Source: Streptomyces sp. NBC_01497
Lineage (GTDB): Bacteria > Actinomycetota > Actinomycetes > Streptomycetales > Streptomycetaceae
Reading direction: 5' to 3'
DNA length: 64,000 nt
Assembly (NCBI RefSeq): GCF_036250695.1
Contig: NZ_CP109427.1
Span: 8,308,001-8,372,000 of the forward strand
Below the pieces are notes generated by a model. That model searched no databases and had not been told where the DNA came from. It was given only the letters and a program-made list of their open reading frames with translations. How positions within the stretch are numbered: position 1 is the stretch's first letter; each line of letters begins with the position of its first letter. Shown here one piece after another: positions 48,631-58,286 of this stretch. The translations under genes and the position numbers were made by a program.

Positions 48631-49371
48631 CCCGTCACCCCATCGACTTCTCCCTCCTCTGATCTGCGGAGGGAAGATCGCCTCAGCGGCCCTCGGCTCG
48701 CCGGTCATGTGACCGCGCAGCCGGCGGTCCATCGACGGTGTCGACTGCGAAGACCACCGCGACACGTCTTCTGAGTTCCGAGAATCTCCGCGCCGTTGTT
48801 TCTTTCGGCAGCCGCACCGCAAGCTGTGCCGGACCGCGCTGACCGATTGGCCAGGCCTGTCCCGCACGCGGGCCGCAACGCTCGCAGAAGCCCGACACGC
48901 CACAGGCCACGGTAAAAGACCCACCTCCTGAACAGCTGCGCCACACTCGGCGTCGGCGACCGCGCGGCGGGTGTGGCCGAGGACGTCGACCGGCCGCGAC
49001 CCGCACGCGCCCCGTGCCCAGGACCGCTCCCGCGCCCACCTGGGCCGTCCCGGAGCGCCGTTGACCCCCCGTCCGGTCGCCGCAATGTCCGCCTGACCGC
49101 AAGGTTCGCCTGACCGCCTGACCGCCTGACCGCCTGACCGCCTGACCGCCTGACCGCCACCGCCTGACCGCCCGTCCCGGCGCCGGCGCGGGCGGATCGG
49201 TCGGTTGGGTGGATCTCCACCGGGTAGCAGCTACCCCGACCTTGGCATGGGGCGTTCCGCTGACGCTTCTGTGACCCGGCGTCCGGCGGGTGGTGCGGGT
49301 GCGCGCGGTGATCGGGATATCGTCCGCGTGGTGCGCCGAACCGGGCCCCTGGAGCGCGGAGGAGGATCGTC
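48631..49371. other. Gene-free spacer of about 0.74 kb upstream of kup
   Basis: It carries the (CGCCTGAC)n array at 49107-49168. I looked for a c-di-AMP (ydaO-type) riboswitch, which is known in front of some actinobacterial potassium genes, and did not recognise one by eye. Confidence 0.4.
49107..49168. repeat. Tandem 8-bp repeat (CGCCTGAC)n
   Basis: Six exact head-to-tail copies of CGCCTGAC (49107-49154), a shortened unit CGCCAC, and one more exact copy (49161-49168). It is non-coding and lies about 200 bp upstream of kup. Confidence 0.9.
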
Positions 49372-51357
49372 ATGCCCCACGGCAGGCGGGGGAGGGTGCC
49401 GGACGGCCGTTCGGCGCTGCCGAGGCCGGAGGTGCGGCGCCCGGCTCCGGGCACGCACGACGCGGCGCGGCTGGGCATGGTGATCGGCGCCCTCGGCATC
49501 GTGTTCGGTGACCTCGGGACCAGCCCGCTCTACACGCTGCAGACCGTGTTCAGCCCGGACGACCCGCACCCCGTCCTGGTCTCCGCGCGCAACGTGTACG
49601 GCGTCCTGTCGCTGGTGTTCTGGTCGGTCACCATCATCGTCTCGATCACCTACGTGCTGCTCGCGATGCGTGCCGACAACGACGGCGAGGGCGGCATCAT
49701 GGCGCTGATCACCCTGCTGCGGCAGGGGAAGGCGAAGCGGGGCCGGCGCGCGGTGGCGGTGCTGGCGGGGCTGGGGATCTTCGGTGCCTCGCTGTTCTTC
49801 GGCGACAGCATGATCACGCCGGCGGTCTCGGTGCTGTCCGCGGTCGAAGGGCTCAAAGTCGTCGAACCGTCCCTCAACGACGCCATCGTGCCGATCACGG
49901 CGGCGATCATCGTCGTGCTGTTCCTGGTCCAGCGCCGGGGGACTGCGGCGGTGGGCCGCGTGTTCGGGCCGGTGATGATCCTGTGGTTCACGGTGATCGG
50001 CGCCTGCGGGATCGGCGGCGTTGTAGGCCACCCGGGCATCCTGCGGGCTCTGTCCCCCACGTACGCGGTCGGCTTCCTGTGCGGCCACTTCGGCACGGCC
50101 TTCTTCGCACTGGCTTCGGTCGTTCTCGCGGTCACCGGCGCCGAGGCGCTGTACGCCGACATGGGGCACTTCGGTCGCCGGTCGATCACGCGCGCGTGGC
50201 TGCTCCTGGTCTTTCCCGCCTGCATGCTGAACTACTTCGGCCAGGGGGCGCTGATCCTCCACAACCCGCACCACATCAGCAGCCCGTTCTTCCTGCTCGT
50301 GCCGGGCTGGGGGCGGTTGCCCATGGTGCTGCTGGCCACGGCGGCCACGGTGATCGCCTCGCAGGCGGTCATCACCGGCGCCTACTCGCTCGCCTCGCAG
50401 GCCGCCCAGCTCGGCTACCTGCCGCGGCTGCGCATCGCGCACACCTCCGAGTCCACCATCGGTCAGATCTACGTGCCCTTCATCAACTGGCTGCTGATGG
50501 CCTCGGTCCTCACTCTGATTTTTGCCTTCCGCAGCTCCACGGCACTGGCTTCCGCCTACGGCATGGCGGTCACCGGCACCATCACCATCACCACGCTGCT
50601 GTTCTTCTCGGTCGCCCGTGGGAGGTGGGGCACGCCGGTATGGGCGCTGGCCGCCGGCGGGGCCGCCCTGCTCCTGTTCGACCTGCTGCTCGTGGCCGCC
50701 AACCTGACCAAGTTCGTCCACGGCGGGTGGCTGCCGTTGCTGATCGGTGTCACCGCCTTCACCGTGATGACCACCTGGCAGCGGGGCCGCAGCATGGTCA
50801 CCGCGGAGCGGGCACAGCGCGAGGGCTCCCTGCGCGAGTTCGTCGACGACCTGTGGCACCAGAAGCATCAGAAGACACCCGTCCTCCAGGTCCCGGGCAC
50901 GGCTGTCTTCCTCAACCGGGACAAGCACACCACGCCGTTGGCGATGCGGGCGAACGTCGAGCACAATCACGTGCGCCACCGCCATGTGGTGATCCTGTCC
51001 ATCCAGACCGAACCCGTGCCCCGCATCCGGGACAGCGAACGGGTCGTCGTCGACGACCTCGGCTACACCGACGACGGGATCATCCACGTCACGGCCCGGT
51101 ACGGCTACATGGAAACCCCTGATGTGCCCGGCGCGCTCGCGCTGATCGATCCGGCCCGCACCGAGGGGCGTCTGGAGCTCGACGAGGCCTCGTACTTCCT
51201 GTCCAAGATCGAACTGCGGCGGGGGACGTCGCCCACGATGCGGGCGTGGCGGAAGCGGCTCTTCGTCGCCACCTCGTACATCACGGCCGACGCCGCCGAC
51301 CACTTCGGCCTCCCCCGCGACCGCACCGTCATCATGGGCTCGAACATCGATGTCTGA
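49372..51357 (+). CDS. kup: Kup-type low-affinity potassium transporter
   Basis: 661-residue KUP/HAK/KT potassium:proton symporter with about twelve membrane helices and a soluble C-terminal domain from about residue 480. The family hallmark GIVFGDLGTSPLYTLQTVF lies near residue 43. GIFGASLFFGDSMITPAVSVLSAVEGL (residues about 133-160), TGAEALYADMGHFG and ASQAVITGAYSLASQA are also diagnostic. The ATG at 49372 has GGAGGA seven bases upstream. It is monocistronic. It imports K+ at the cytoplasmic membrane, useful in acid or low-K+ conditions. Confidence 0.95.
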   Translation: MPHGRRGRVPDGRSALPRPEVRRPAPGTHDAARLGMVIGALGIVFGDLGTSPLYTLQTVFSPDDPHPVLVSARNVYGVLSLVFWSVTIIVSITYVLLAMRADNDGEGGIMALITLLRQGKAKRGRRAVAVLAGLGIFGASLFFGDSMITPAVSVLSAVEGLKVVEPSLNDAIVPITAAIIVVLFLVQRRGTAAVGRVFGPVMILWFTVIGACGIGGVVGHPGILRALSPTYAVGFLCGHFGTAFFALASVVLAVTGAEALYADMGHFGRRSITRAWLLLVFPACMLNYFGQGALILHNPHHISSPFFLLVPGWGRLPMVLLATAATVIASQAVITGAYSLASQAAQLGYLPRLRIAHTSESTIGQIYVPFINWLLMASVLTLIFAFRSSTALASAYGMAVTGTITITTLLFFSVARGRWGTPVWALAAGGAALLLFDLLLVAANLTKFVHGGWLPLLIGVTAFTVMTTWQRGRSMVTAERAQREGSLREFVDDLWHQKHQKTPVLQVPGTAVFLNRDKHTTPLAMRANVEHNHVRHRHVVILSIQTEPVPRIRDSERVVVDDLGYTDDGIIHVTARYGYMETPDVPGALALIDPARTEGRLELDEASYFLSKIELRRGTSPTMRAWRKRLFVATSYITADAADHFGLPRDRTVIMGSNIDV

Positions 51358-52119
51358 CCGGTCGCGGCCGGCAGGACGCGACCGCCCCAGGCGCGGAGGC
51401 GGATGTGACCCCGGCGGCAGTGTACGGGTGGAACCACCCGACGCGGTCGGTAGGCGTCACACATGCCCGCGCACGGCCTAGTTGAATTGCCCTGTGCGGT
51501 TGGGGACGCGGCTGGCGGGTGGTTGGCCACTCAGCGCGATAGGTCCGCCAGGGTCGCAGGTCCGCAGCCACCTCGGGAAGGTGTCGCGTCGTTCCTGCCC
51601 TGAGTATGACGTTTGACCTCGCGGGTCACCCGATCTGCCGGTCCGCAGTTCCGTGACGGCGGCGGCCGTTCTCCGGGCTTCGCGATGTCGGGTCACGAAG
51701 CACGAGAGTCGCCGCCGCGTAGGGGTCTCCCTGTCGGCACGTCCGCGGGCCACGCGTCGTGCACTGCGTCCCGCTTCGGGTTGAGTTGGTCATGGGGATG
51801 GGCTCCTCCGCTCGCGGCGCGGGCTCAGCGGCGCTCACCACCCCGCGGCCGGCAACGAGACCGCCGTCTTGATGCTGCGCCCCAAGGCGGACCTCGCCCG
51901 GCCGGCCGAGGACCCGGCCGACGCCCGTTCGGCCGCACCGGCCGCGCTCGAAACTCCGGACGGTATCGGGCGCCTCCTCCCTTACGGGGCCACGGTGCCG
52001 CTCCGGGCTGTCGGACGTGCCACGCGGCAGGCAAGGCCATCGCCGGCCGGCCCTGTCGGCGGGGGGACACCGCCTGCCACAGGCCGTGGAGCCATGGCCG
52101 GGCCCGTCCGGAGGACGGC
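51358..52119. other. Convergent gene-free spacer of about 0.76 kb
   Basis: It lies between the 3' ends of kup and the TetR gene. Open frames on both strands show no recognisable motif. No strong terminator was picked out. Confidence 0.4.
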
Positions 52120-52713
52120 TCAGCGGCCCGGGTGGGAGGCTGCCCAGCCGTGTTCGAGCAATGCGAAGGCCTCGTCGGCGGCTCGGCGCGGTTCGGCGTG
52201 CCGCAGGACGAGGCCGCGGGCCTCAAGGGCGAAACGGGCCAGGGCGGCGCAACTGATGTCGTTCTCGGGGGCGCCGACGGCCTCGGTAATGGCACGAGCG
52301 AGGGCCGCTTCGTGGCGCGTCCACATCCGGTGCGCGTAGTCGCGCAGTGCGGGGGTCTCCTGCACCATGCGCGTGAAGTCGGCGAACCGCGGGTCCGTGG
52401 CATGGACCGCGAACTGGGTCTGCTTCAGCAGGACGTGCTCGCGCAGCGCCTGCGGAATCGACTGGCCGGGGGCTCGGTCGTGCACGGCGGCCGTGAGCGC
52501 TGCTTCAAGGTCGTCGTCCTGGTCGAAGACCAGGGCTTCCTTGCCGGAGAAGTGCTTGAACAGGGTGGTCACCGAGACGTCGGCGGCGTCGGCGACGTCC
52601 TTGACGCCGACCTGGTCGTAGCCGCGGTCGAGGAAGAGTTCGAGTGCGGCGTCGGCCAGGGACTGGCGGGTCTGGGCCTTCTTGCGCTCGCGGCGCCCGG
52701 TTGCTTCAGTCAC
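52120..52713 (-). CDS. TetR-family regulator next to a TetX-like gene
   Basis: 197-residue regulator. The DNA-binding helix-turn-helix is in TRQSLADAALELFLDRGYDQ, then VKDVADAADVSVTTLFKHF (residues about 12-58), a standard TetR_N domain. The C-terminus is helical and resembles the MftR-like or AcrR C-terminal domains. The GTG at 52713 is chosen as the start; the upstream frame runs into the divergent promoter. It faces the FAD monooxygenase at 52837 across 123 bp, so it probably represses that gene and itself. Confidence 0.9.
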   Translation of the reverse strand: MTEATGRRERKKAQTRQSLADAALELFLDRGYDQVGVKDVADAADVSVTTLFKHFSGKEALVFDQDDDLEAALTAAVHDRAPGQSIPQALREHVLLKQTQFAVHATDPRFADFTRMVQETPALRDYAHRMWTRHEAALARAITEAVGAPENDISCAALARFALEARGLVLRHAEPRRAADEAFALLEHGWAASHPGR

Positions 52714-52836
52714 AGCCCCACCGTACCTCGAAGTGAATCGACTACGAAAGTGTACTCGTTGCACTTATTGGGTCGGTGTGCTTTCTTGGTCATGCCGGCC
52801 TCCCAGCGGCTCACCCACCTCCTGAGGGACACCCCC

Positions 52837-53946
52837 ATGAACATTGCTCGTGATCCCCGCATCGCGGTTGTCGGCGCCGGCCTCGGTGGCCTCGCCTGCG
52901 CCCGGGTTCTGCAGCGGCACGGCCGCTCCGTCACCGTTTTCGAACGAGAGGCCTCCGTCGACGCCCGCCCGCAGGGCGGCACCCTCGACCTGCATGCCGA
53001 CACCGGACAGGCCGCCCTGCGCGCGGCGGGGCTCCTCGACCGATTCCACGCCCTCGCCCGCCCGGAAGGAGAGGAGTGGCGGGTGCTCGACTTCGCCGAC
53101 GCCGCTCTCCTGGCGCATGAGGGGCCTTCCGCCGCCGGCGGCCGGCCGGAGATCGACCGAGGCCAACTGCGCGGACTGTTCCTGGACTCGATCGCCGAGG
53201 ACACGGTGCGGTGGGACCGAGCGGTCAGCGCAGTCGCACCGCTGACGGACGGCGCCTGCCGGCTGCTCTTCGGTGACGGCACCACCGAGGACTTCGACCT
53301 GGTGGTCGGTGCCGACGGTGCCTGGTCGCGTATTCGCCCGGCCCTGTCGCACGCCGTACCCGGATACACCGGTGTCACTTTCGTCGAGACCGGATTCGAC
53401 CACTGCGACACCCGCCATCCCGACCTCGCGAGGCTGGTCGGCAACGGATCGATGCTGGTGAAGGGCGCGGGCAGATCCCTGGTCGCCCAGCGCAACAGCA
53501 ACGGCCACATCCGCGCCTACATCGCGCTGCGCGCGCCGCAGGACTGGCACGTGTCTGCCGGTATCGACCTCGGCGACCAACGGGCCGTCCGGTCGCACCT
53601 GCTGACGATGTTCGACGGGTGGGACGAGGGCCTGCGCTACATCGTGCGCAACAGCGACAGCGGGTTCATCAACCGGTCCTTGTTCGTCCTGCCCGCTCCG
53701 CACACCTGGCAGCACGTTCCCGGCGTCACGCTGCTCGGCGATGCCGCGCACCTGATGCCACCGGTGGGGCTGGGCGCCAACCTCGCCATGCTCGACGGCT
53801 CCGACCTGGCCCACGCCCTCATCACGGAATCCAACGTGGACGCTGCCGTCCGCGCCTACGAGAGCATCATGCTGCCGCGCTCGATCGAGGCCGCGACGGG
53901 CAGTGCGCGGGGGCTCGACCACCTCGTTCCCGCGACCGCCCCCTGA
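52837..53946 (+). CDS. TetX-like FAD-dependent monooxygenase
   Basis: 369-residue flavoprotein monooxygenase. The FAD motif is AVVGAGLGGLACARVL. GGTLDLHADTGQAALRAAGL (residues about 48-67) mirrors the corresponding block of the tetracycline-inactivating enzyme TetX, as do PEIDRGQLRGLFLDSI and the second FAD motif LLGDAAHLMPPVGLGANLAM. The length is also like TetX. The ATG at 52837 has TGAGGGA seven bases upstream. With its divergent TetR regulator the pair looks like an inducible xenobiotic or antibiotic modification module. Tetracycline as substrate is possible but unproven; many actinobacterial relatives act on other aromatic compounds. Confidence 0.87.
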   Translation: MNIARDPRIAVVGAGLGGLACARVLQRHGRSVTVFEREASVDARPQGGTLDLHADTGQAALRAAGLLDRFHALARPEGEEWRVLDFADAALLAHEGPSAAGGRPEIDRGQLRGLFLDSIAEDTVRWDRAVSAVAPLTDGACRLLFGDGTTEDFDLVVGADGAWSRIRPALSHAVPGYTGVTFVETGFDHCDTRHPDLARLVGNGSMLVKGAGRSLVAQRNSNGHIRAYIALRAPQDWHVSAGIDLGDQRAVRSHLLTMFDGWDEGLRYIVRNSDSGFINRSLFVLPAPHTWQHVPGVTLLGDAAHLMPPVGLGANLAMLDGSDLAHALITESNVDAAVRAYESIMLPRSIEAATGSARGLDHLVPATAP

Positions 53947-54401
53947 GCCGGCCCACCACCCCCGGCCCAGCGGCCGTGCCCGCGTCGAATCATTCGCACT
54001 CTCCACGGCAGTCGCATCCGCTCCGGGGTGGCGTCATCACAGGAGCTCTCCGGTTCGATCACGTGATGCCGAGAGCGGCCGGCCCTCTGGAGGTGCCTCG
54101 GCCGTGTCCACGAAGTCCGGCGGCGATCTCTTCGCAGCCAGGGCGCAGCACTCGCCCCATCCCCGGCCCGTACGCCCTGCTGGGGTCACCCTTGCGATGC
54201 CGACCAGGCGCCACGGCGGCCGGTGGTGGCGGTGCGCGGCGGCGAGGCCCTGACCGTCGTCCGCCGCGCGGCACAGGATGACCTGCCGCACCTGCCCGTC
54301 TGAGGCCCCCGCGTCGGCCGTCGGTGGTCAGCCGGCAACAGCGAACGGCCGGCCGCTCCGGGTGATGTCCGGGGCAGCCGGCCGTTTCGGGCCGGGCGTG
54401 C
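53947..54401. other. Convergent gene-free spacer
   Basis: It separates the TetX-like gene from the 3' end of the LD-carboxypeptidase gene. No gene is supported. Only a moderate GC-rich inverted repeat (GGCCGGCC-type, near 54343-54386) is visible and could act as a terminator. Confidence 0.4.
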
Positions 54402-55346
54402 TCACTCCTCCGGGTCGGTGAGGACCTGATCAAGGAACGTCAGCCGGGCCCCGTCGACGTCCAGGCGGGCCCGCACGCCGACCGGGAACGTCTGCATCCG
54501 CGTGTTGTGCCCGATGTTGACGCCCGCCAGCACGGGCACGCCGAGGTCACCGAAGCGCTCGTCCAGCAGCCGGTCCACGTGCGCGGGATCGCCGCACTCG
54601 GTGAACGTGCCGAGGATGATGCCGGCCACCCCGTCGAGGTAGGACTTCGCCCGCCGGATCTGGGTGACGATCCGGTCGATGCGGAAGGGCAGTTCGTCGA
54701 CGTCCTCCAGGAAGAGGATGGCGTCCTTCGCAGGGTAGGAGGTGTCGGTGCCGAAGCTCGCCGCGATCAAGGACGCCGTGCCGCCGAGGGTCATGCCCTC
54801 GGCCACGCCGGGAACCAGCGTCCGCGCCCCGGGGAAGCTCAGCTCCTTGACGTCGCCCGGCGTGTACAGCAGCTTCATGAGCTCCGTGAAGTCGTATTCC
54901 TGCGGGCCCTCCCAGAAGCCGCCGCACGCCACCATCGGCCCGAACAGGGAGACCCAGCCCAGCTTCGTCGCGAGCGCCTCCAGCAGCGCGGTCACGTCGG
55001 AGTAGCCGACGACGACCTTCGGACGGCGCGGGTCGACACGGCTCCAGTCCACCAACTCCAGTGTCCGCTGGGCGCCGTAACCGCCACAGGCGAGGAAGAC
55101 GCCGGCGTAGGCAGGATCGGTCAGCGCGCGCGTCAGGTCCCCGGCGCGCAACGTGTCCTCGCCGGCCAGGTAGTCGTAGATGCTGCCGGCGTCGCGGGCC
55201 GACCCGAAGACCTCCGGCACGAGGCCCACCGACCGCATGGCGGCCAGGCCCGACTCCAGGTGCTCCTGGTTGTCCACCGGCGAGCTGGCGCAGATCACGG
55301 CGACGGTGTCACCGGGGCGCAGTGCGGGCGGGCGCAGCAGAGTCAT
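54402..55346 (-). CDS. S66-family LD-carboxypeptidase (MccF-like)
   Basis: 314-residue serine peptidase of family S66, which cleaves L,D-amide bonds in muropeptides or, in MccF, the amide of microcin C. The nucleophile Ser116 is in VVVGYSDVTALL; the Glu of the triad is in FLEDVDELPFRID and the His in GVNIGHNTRMQTFPVG. ACGGYGAQR is also typical. The ATG overlaps the stop of the upstream ATPase gene by four bases (ATGA). It is the last gene of a peptide-transporter operon, so it probably trims imported cell-wall peptides or inactivates a peptide antibiotic. Confidence 0.92.
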   Translation of the reverse strand: MTLLRPPALRPGDTVAVICASSPVDNQEHLESGLAAMRSVGLVPEVFGSARDAGSIYDYLAGEDTLRAGDLTRALTDPAYAGVFLACGGYGAQRTLELVDWSRVDPRRPKVVVGYSDVTALLEALATKLGWVSLFGPMVACGGFWEGPQEYDFTELMKLLYTPGDVKELSFPGARTLVPGVAEGMTLGGTASLIAASFGTDTSYPAKDAILFLEDVDELPFRIDRIVTQIRRAKSYLDGVAGIILGTFTECGDPAHVDRLLDERFGDLGVPVLAGVNIGHNTRMQTFPVGVRARLDVDGARLTFLDQVLTDPEE

Positions 55347-56350
55347 ACGTTCTCCAGCGTTGTCGAGTTCAGGAGGTGGCAGGAGGCAGCGGAGACGTCC
55401 GGTGCCAGCACCGGCAGTTCGCGTCGGTCGCACGCGCCCGAGGCGCGATCGGCGGCCGAGGCGCCGGCCCACCGGCCGCAGCGCGGATGGAAGCGGCAGC
55501 CGGCGGGAATCGCGGTCGGGTCCGGCGGCTCACCGGTCAGCAGCGTCGGGCGCCAGTCGTCGGCACCAGTCGGTACCACGGACAAGAGGGCCCGGGTGTA
55601 GGGGTGTTGGGGTTGCAGCAGCACCTCTTCCACGGTGCCCTGTTCGACCACCCGACCCAGGTACATCACCGCCACCCGGTCGGCGATGTTCCAGGCCAGT
55701 CCGAGGTCGTGGCTCACCACCAGTGCCGACAGGCCGAGTTGGTCGCGCAGCCCGAGGATGAGCTTGAGGATCTCTCCGCGCACCGAGGCGTCCAGTGACG
55801 CCACCGGCTCGTCAGCGACGATGACGGAGGGGTTGAGCGCCAGCACACCGGCGATGACGACGCGCTGCTGCTGGCCGCCGGACATCTCGTGCGGGTAGCG
55901 GTCGAAGTAGTCCTCCGGTGGCCGCAGTCCGGCCTGGGACAGCGCCTCGTGCACCCTGAGCGGCAGTCCCTCGGTGAGCCCGTGCAGGCGTGGCCCCAGG
56001 GCCACCGCGTCGTAGACGTTCTGCTTGGGGTTCAGGGCGCCGCCCGGGTCCTGCAGAACCAGTTGGGTGTGGCGCCGGTAGCGTTTGAGCCCCTTGGCGG
56101 AGTAGTCCAGCGCCGTGTCCTCGTAGAGCACCTCGCCGCTGGTCGGTTCGACCAGGCCGACGAGTGCCCGGGCCAGGGTGGACTTGCCGCACCCCGACTC
56201 ACCGATCAACGCGACGATCTCGCCCTTGCCGATGCGCAGATTGACGCCGTCGACGGCGCGGGCCGGGCCACGTCCGCGCGAGGCGGGGTAGACCACCGAC
56301 AGGTCGCGGACCTCCAACGCGGCCGACGACTGGCTGGGTTCGCTTCTCAC
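55343..56350 (-). CDS. Peptide ABC transporter ATPase (DppF/OppF-like)
   Basis: 335-residue ABC ATPase. Walker A is ALIGESGCGKSTLARAL, the Q-loop is QLVLQDPGGALNPKQ, the signature is EMSGGQQQRVVIAG, and Walker B is VIVADEPVASLDAS. The C-terminal oligopeptide-transporter extension has the Cys-containing FHPRCGRW block. The GTG start overlaps the stop of the preceding ATPase gene as GTGA. Together with that ATPase it powers the permeases encoded at 57372-59344. Substrate specificity comes from the binding protein at 59337. Confidence 0.94.
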   Translation of the reverse strand: MRSEPSQSSAALEVRDLSVVYPASRGRGPARAVDGVNLRIGKGEIVALIGESGCGKSTLARALVGLVEPTSGEVLYEDTALDYSAKGLKRYRRHTQLVLQDPGGALNPKQNVYDAVALGPRLHGLTEGLPLRVHEALSQAGLRPPEDYFDRYPHEMSGGQQQRVVIAGVLALNPSVIVADEPVASLDASVRGEILKLILGLRDQLGLSALVVSHDLGLAWNIADRVAVMYLGRVVEQGTVEEVLLQPQHPYTRALLSVVPTGADDWRPTLLTGEPPDPTAIPAGCRFHPRCGRWAGASAADRASGACDRRELPVLAPDVSAASCHLLNSTTLENV

Positions 56351-57375
56351 GCCTTACCTCCGTGGTCGGGCAGCACGCGCACACACGCGGCGTGCCGGTC
56401 GGGCCCGGCGGGCCACAGCCGCATCTCCTCGGTGCGGCAGACAGGAAGCACCCCGGGGCAGCGGGGCGCGAACTCGCAGCCCGTTCCGATCTCCGACGGA
56501 CGCGGCGGGTCGCCGGCCAGACCGGCCGGGGCGCGCCGCGAGGCCGGGTCGCCGATGGTGGGAAACGCCCGCGACAGAGCGCGGGTGTAGGGGTGCTCGG
56601 GCTGCTGCAGCACCTGCCGGGAGGGGCCGAGCTCGACGATCCGGCCCGCGTACATCACCGCGAGCCGGTCGCAGGTGTGGGCCAGGAGAGACAGGTCGTG
56701 GGTGATCATCATGACGGCGATCCGCGACTCCCGGACGGTCTCGGCCAGCAGCTCCAGGATCTGGGCCTGCACCATGACGTCCAGCGCGGTGGTGGGCTCG
56801 TCGGCGATGATCAGGTCGGGGCGGCAGGCCAGCGCCATGGCGATCATCACCCGCTGCCGCTGCCCGCCGGAGAACTCGTGCGGGTAGCCGCGCACCCGCC
56901 GGGCGGGGATGCCGACGCGGTCGAGGAGTTCGGTGGCGCGCCGCTCCGCGTCCTTCACCCGGACCTTGTCGTGCAGCACGATCGGCTCGGCGACCTGGTC
57001 CAGCACGGTGTGCACCGGGTTCAGCGCGCTCATCGCGCCCTGGAACACCACCGACGCGCCGGCCCAGCGCACCGCCCGCAACCGTACCCATCTGGCGGTC
57101 AGCAGGTTCTCGCCCTGGTACAGCACCTCGCCGGTGACCTTCGCCCTGCGGTCCTGGAGCCGCAGCAGGCTGAGGGCCATCGTGGATTTGCCGCAGCCGG
57201 ACTCCCCGGCGATGCCCAGTGTGTCGCCGGGCGCGAGGCTGAAGTCGACCCCTCGTACGGCGGGGACTTCGTGGTCGCCCTGGCGGTAGGTGACCCGCAG
57301 GTCGCGGACCTCCAGCAGCGGTGTGTCGTCGTGGTTCGTCGGGTTGGTGGCCGCGTCCGCGGTCTTCGTGGTCAA
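56347..57375 (-). CDS. Peptide ABC transporter ATPase (DppD/OppD-like)
   Basis: 342-residue ABC ATPase. Walker A is GIAGESGCGKSTMALSL, the Q-loop segment is SVVFQGAMSALNPVH, the signature is EFSGGQRQRVMIAMAL and Walker B is LIIADEPTTALDV. The C-terminus has the CEFAPRCPGVLPVC extension of the Opp/Dpp class. The start appears to be TTG at 57375, overlapping the permease stop as TTGA with GGAGGA about six bases upstream. Further-upstream in-frame codons lie inside the permease gene. It pairs with the ATPase at 55343. Confidence 0.92.
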   Translation of the reverse strand: MTTKTADAATNPTNHDDTPLLEVRDLRVTYRQGDHEVPAVRGVDFSLAPGDTLGIAGESGCGKSTMALSLLRLQDRRAKVTGEVLYQGENLLTARWVRLRAVRWAGASVVFQGAMSALNPVHTVLDQVAEPIVLHDKVRVKDAERRATELLDRVGIPARRVRGYPHEFSGGQRQRVMIAMALACRPDLIIADEPTTALDVMVQAQILELLAETVRESRIAVMMITHDLSLLAHTCDRLAVMYAGRIVELGPSRQVLQQPEHPYTRALSRAFPTIGDPASRRAPAGLAGDPPRPSEIGTGCEFAPRCPGVLPVCRTEEMRLWPAGPDRHAACVRVLPDHGGKA

Positions 57376-58286
57376 CGCTTGTCCTCCGTCCGCGGGTCGA
57401 GTACGTGTTCCACGGCGCGGCCGGTGAGCGTGAAGCCCAGGACCACCACGAGGATCGCCAGACCCGGCGGCAGCAGGCACCACCAGGCGTCGGCGGTGAA
57501 CGCGCCGTTGAAGAACGCGTTGTTCAGCAGCTCGCCCCAGGTGATGCTGGCGGGGTTGCCCAGACCGAGGAAGGTGAGGGTGGCCTCGGACAGCAGCGCC
57601 CCGGCCACCGTCAGGGTGCTGGACACCAGGATCAGCGGCATCACGTTGGGGAGCACCTGCCGCAGCATGATCTGCCGGTCGCCGGCGCCCAGCGCGCGGG
57701 CCCGCTCGACGAACGGGCGCGCCTCGACGGCCAGCGTCTGCGCCCGCACCAGACGGGCGGTCGCGGTCCAGGACGTGGCGGCGATCGCGATGGTGATCGA
57801 GGTCTCGCCCTGGCCGAGCACCGCCGCCAGCGAGATGGCCAGCGGCAGGCTGGGCAGCGCGATGAACCAGTCGGTCACGTGCATCAGCGCACGGCCGACG
57901 AAACCGCCGTAGTGGCCGGCCAGTATCCCGATCCCCGCGCCGATGACCACGGTCAGCACGGTGGCGATGACGCCGACCCGCAGTGATTCCCGTGAGCCCC
58001 AGACCATCAGGAGCAGTACGTTGCGGCCCGCCTGGTCGGTGCCCAGCGGGTAGTGCCCGCCGGGCGCGGCCAGCAGCGGTCCGTTCACCGTGGTGACGTC
58101 CAACTGGTCCTGGCTGATGAACAGCGGCGAGAGCAGGGCGAGCAGGGAGAACAGCAGCAGCACGGCCACCCCGGCCACGCCGGACCTGCGGTGCCAGAAG
58201 GCGCGGGCGAAGCGGCGCGCGCCGGCGAACCGGGCGGGGACGGCCGCCGCGACGTCCTGGGCGCGAAGGGCCTGCGCGGCGCTCAC
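57372..58286 (-). CDS. Peptide ABC transporter permease (DppC/OppC-like)
   Basis: 304 residues with an N-terminal membrane helix (GVAGVAVLLLFSLLALLSPLF), the OppC-type segment HYPLGTDQAGRNVL, and five further helices. The EAA-like cytoplasmic loop that contacts the ATPase is RARALGAGDRQIMLRQVLPN. The GTG start overlaps the preceding permease stop as GTGA. The C-terminus (LTGRAVEHVLDPR) is typical of the family. It forms the channel with the DppB-like protein. Confidence 0.93.
   Translation of the reverse strand: MSAAQALRAQDVAAAVPARFAGARRFARAFWHRRSGVAGVAVLLLFSLLALLSPLFISQDQLDVTTVNGPLLAAPGGHYPLGTDQAGRNVLLLMVWGSRESLRVGVIATVLTVVIGAGIGILAGHYGGFVGRALMHVTDWFIALPSLPLAISLAAVLGQGETSITIAIAATSWTATARLVRAQTLAVEARPFVERARALGAGDRQIMLRQVLPNVMPLILVSSTLTVAGALLSEATLTFLGLGNPASITWGELLNNAFFNGAFTADAWWCLLPPGLAILVVVLGFTLTGRAVEHVLDPRTEDKR

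Noticed and set aside
48631..49371. c-di-AMP (ydaO) riboswitch before kup
   Set aside because: I could not recognise the conserved core by eye. A covariance-model search would be decisive.
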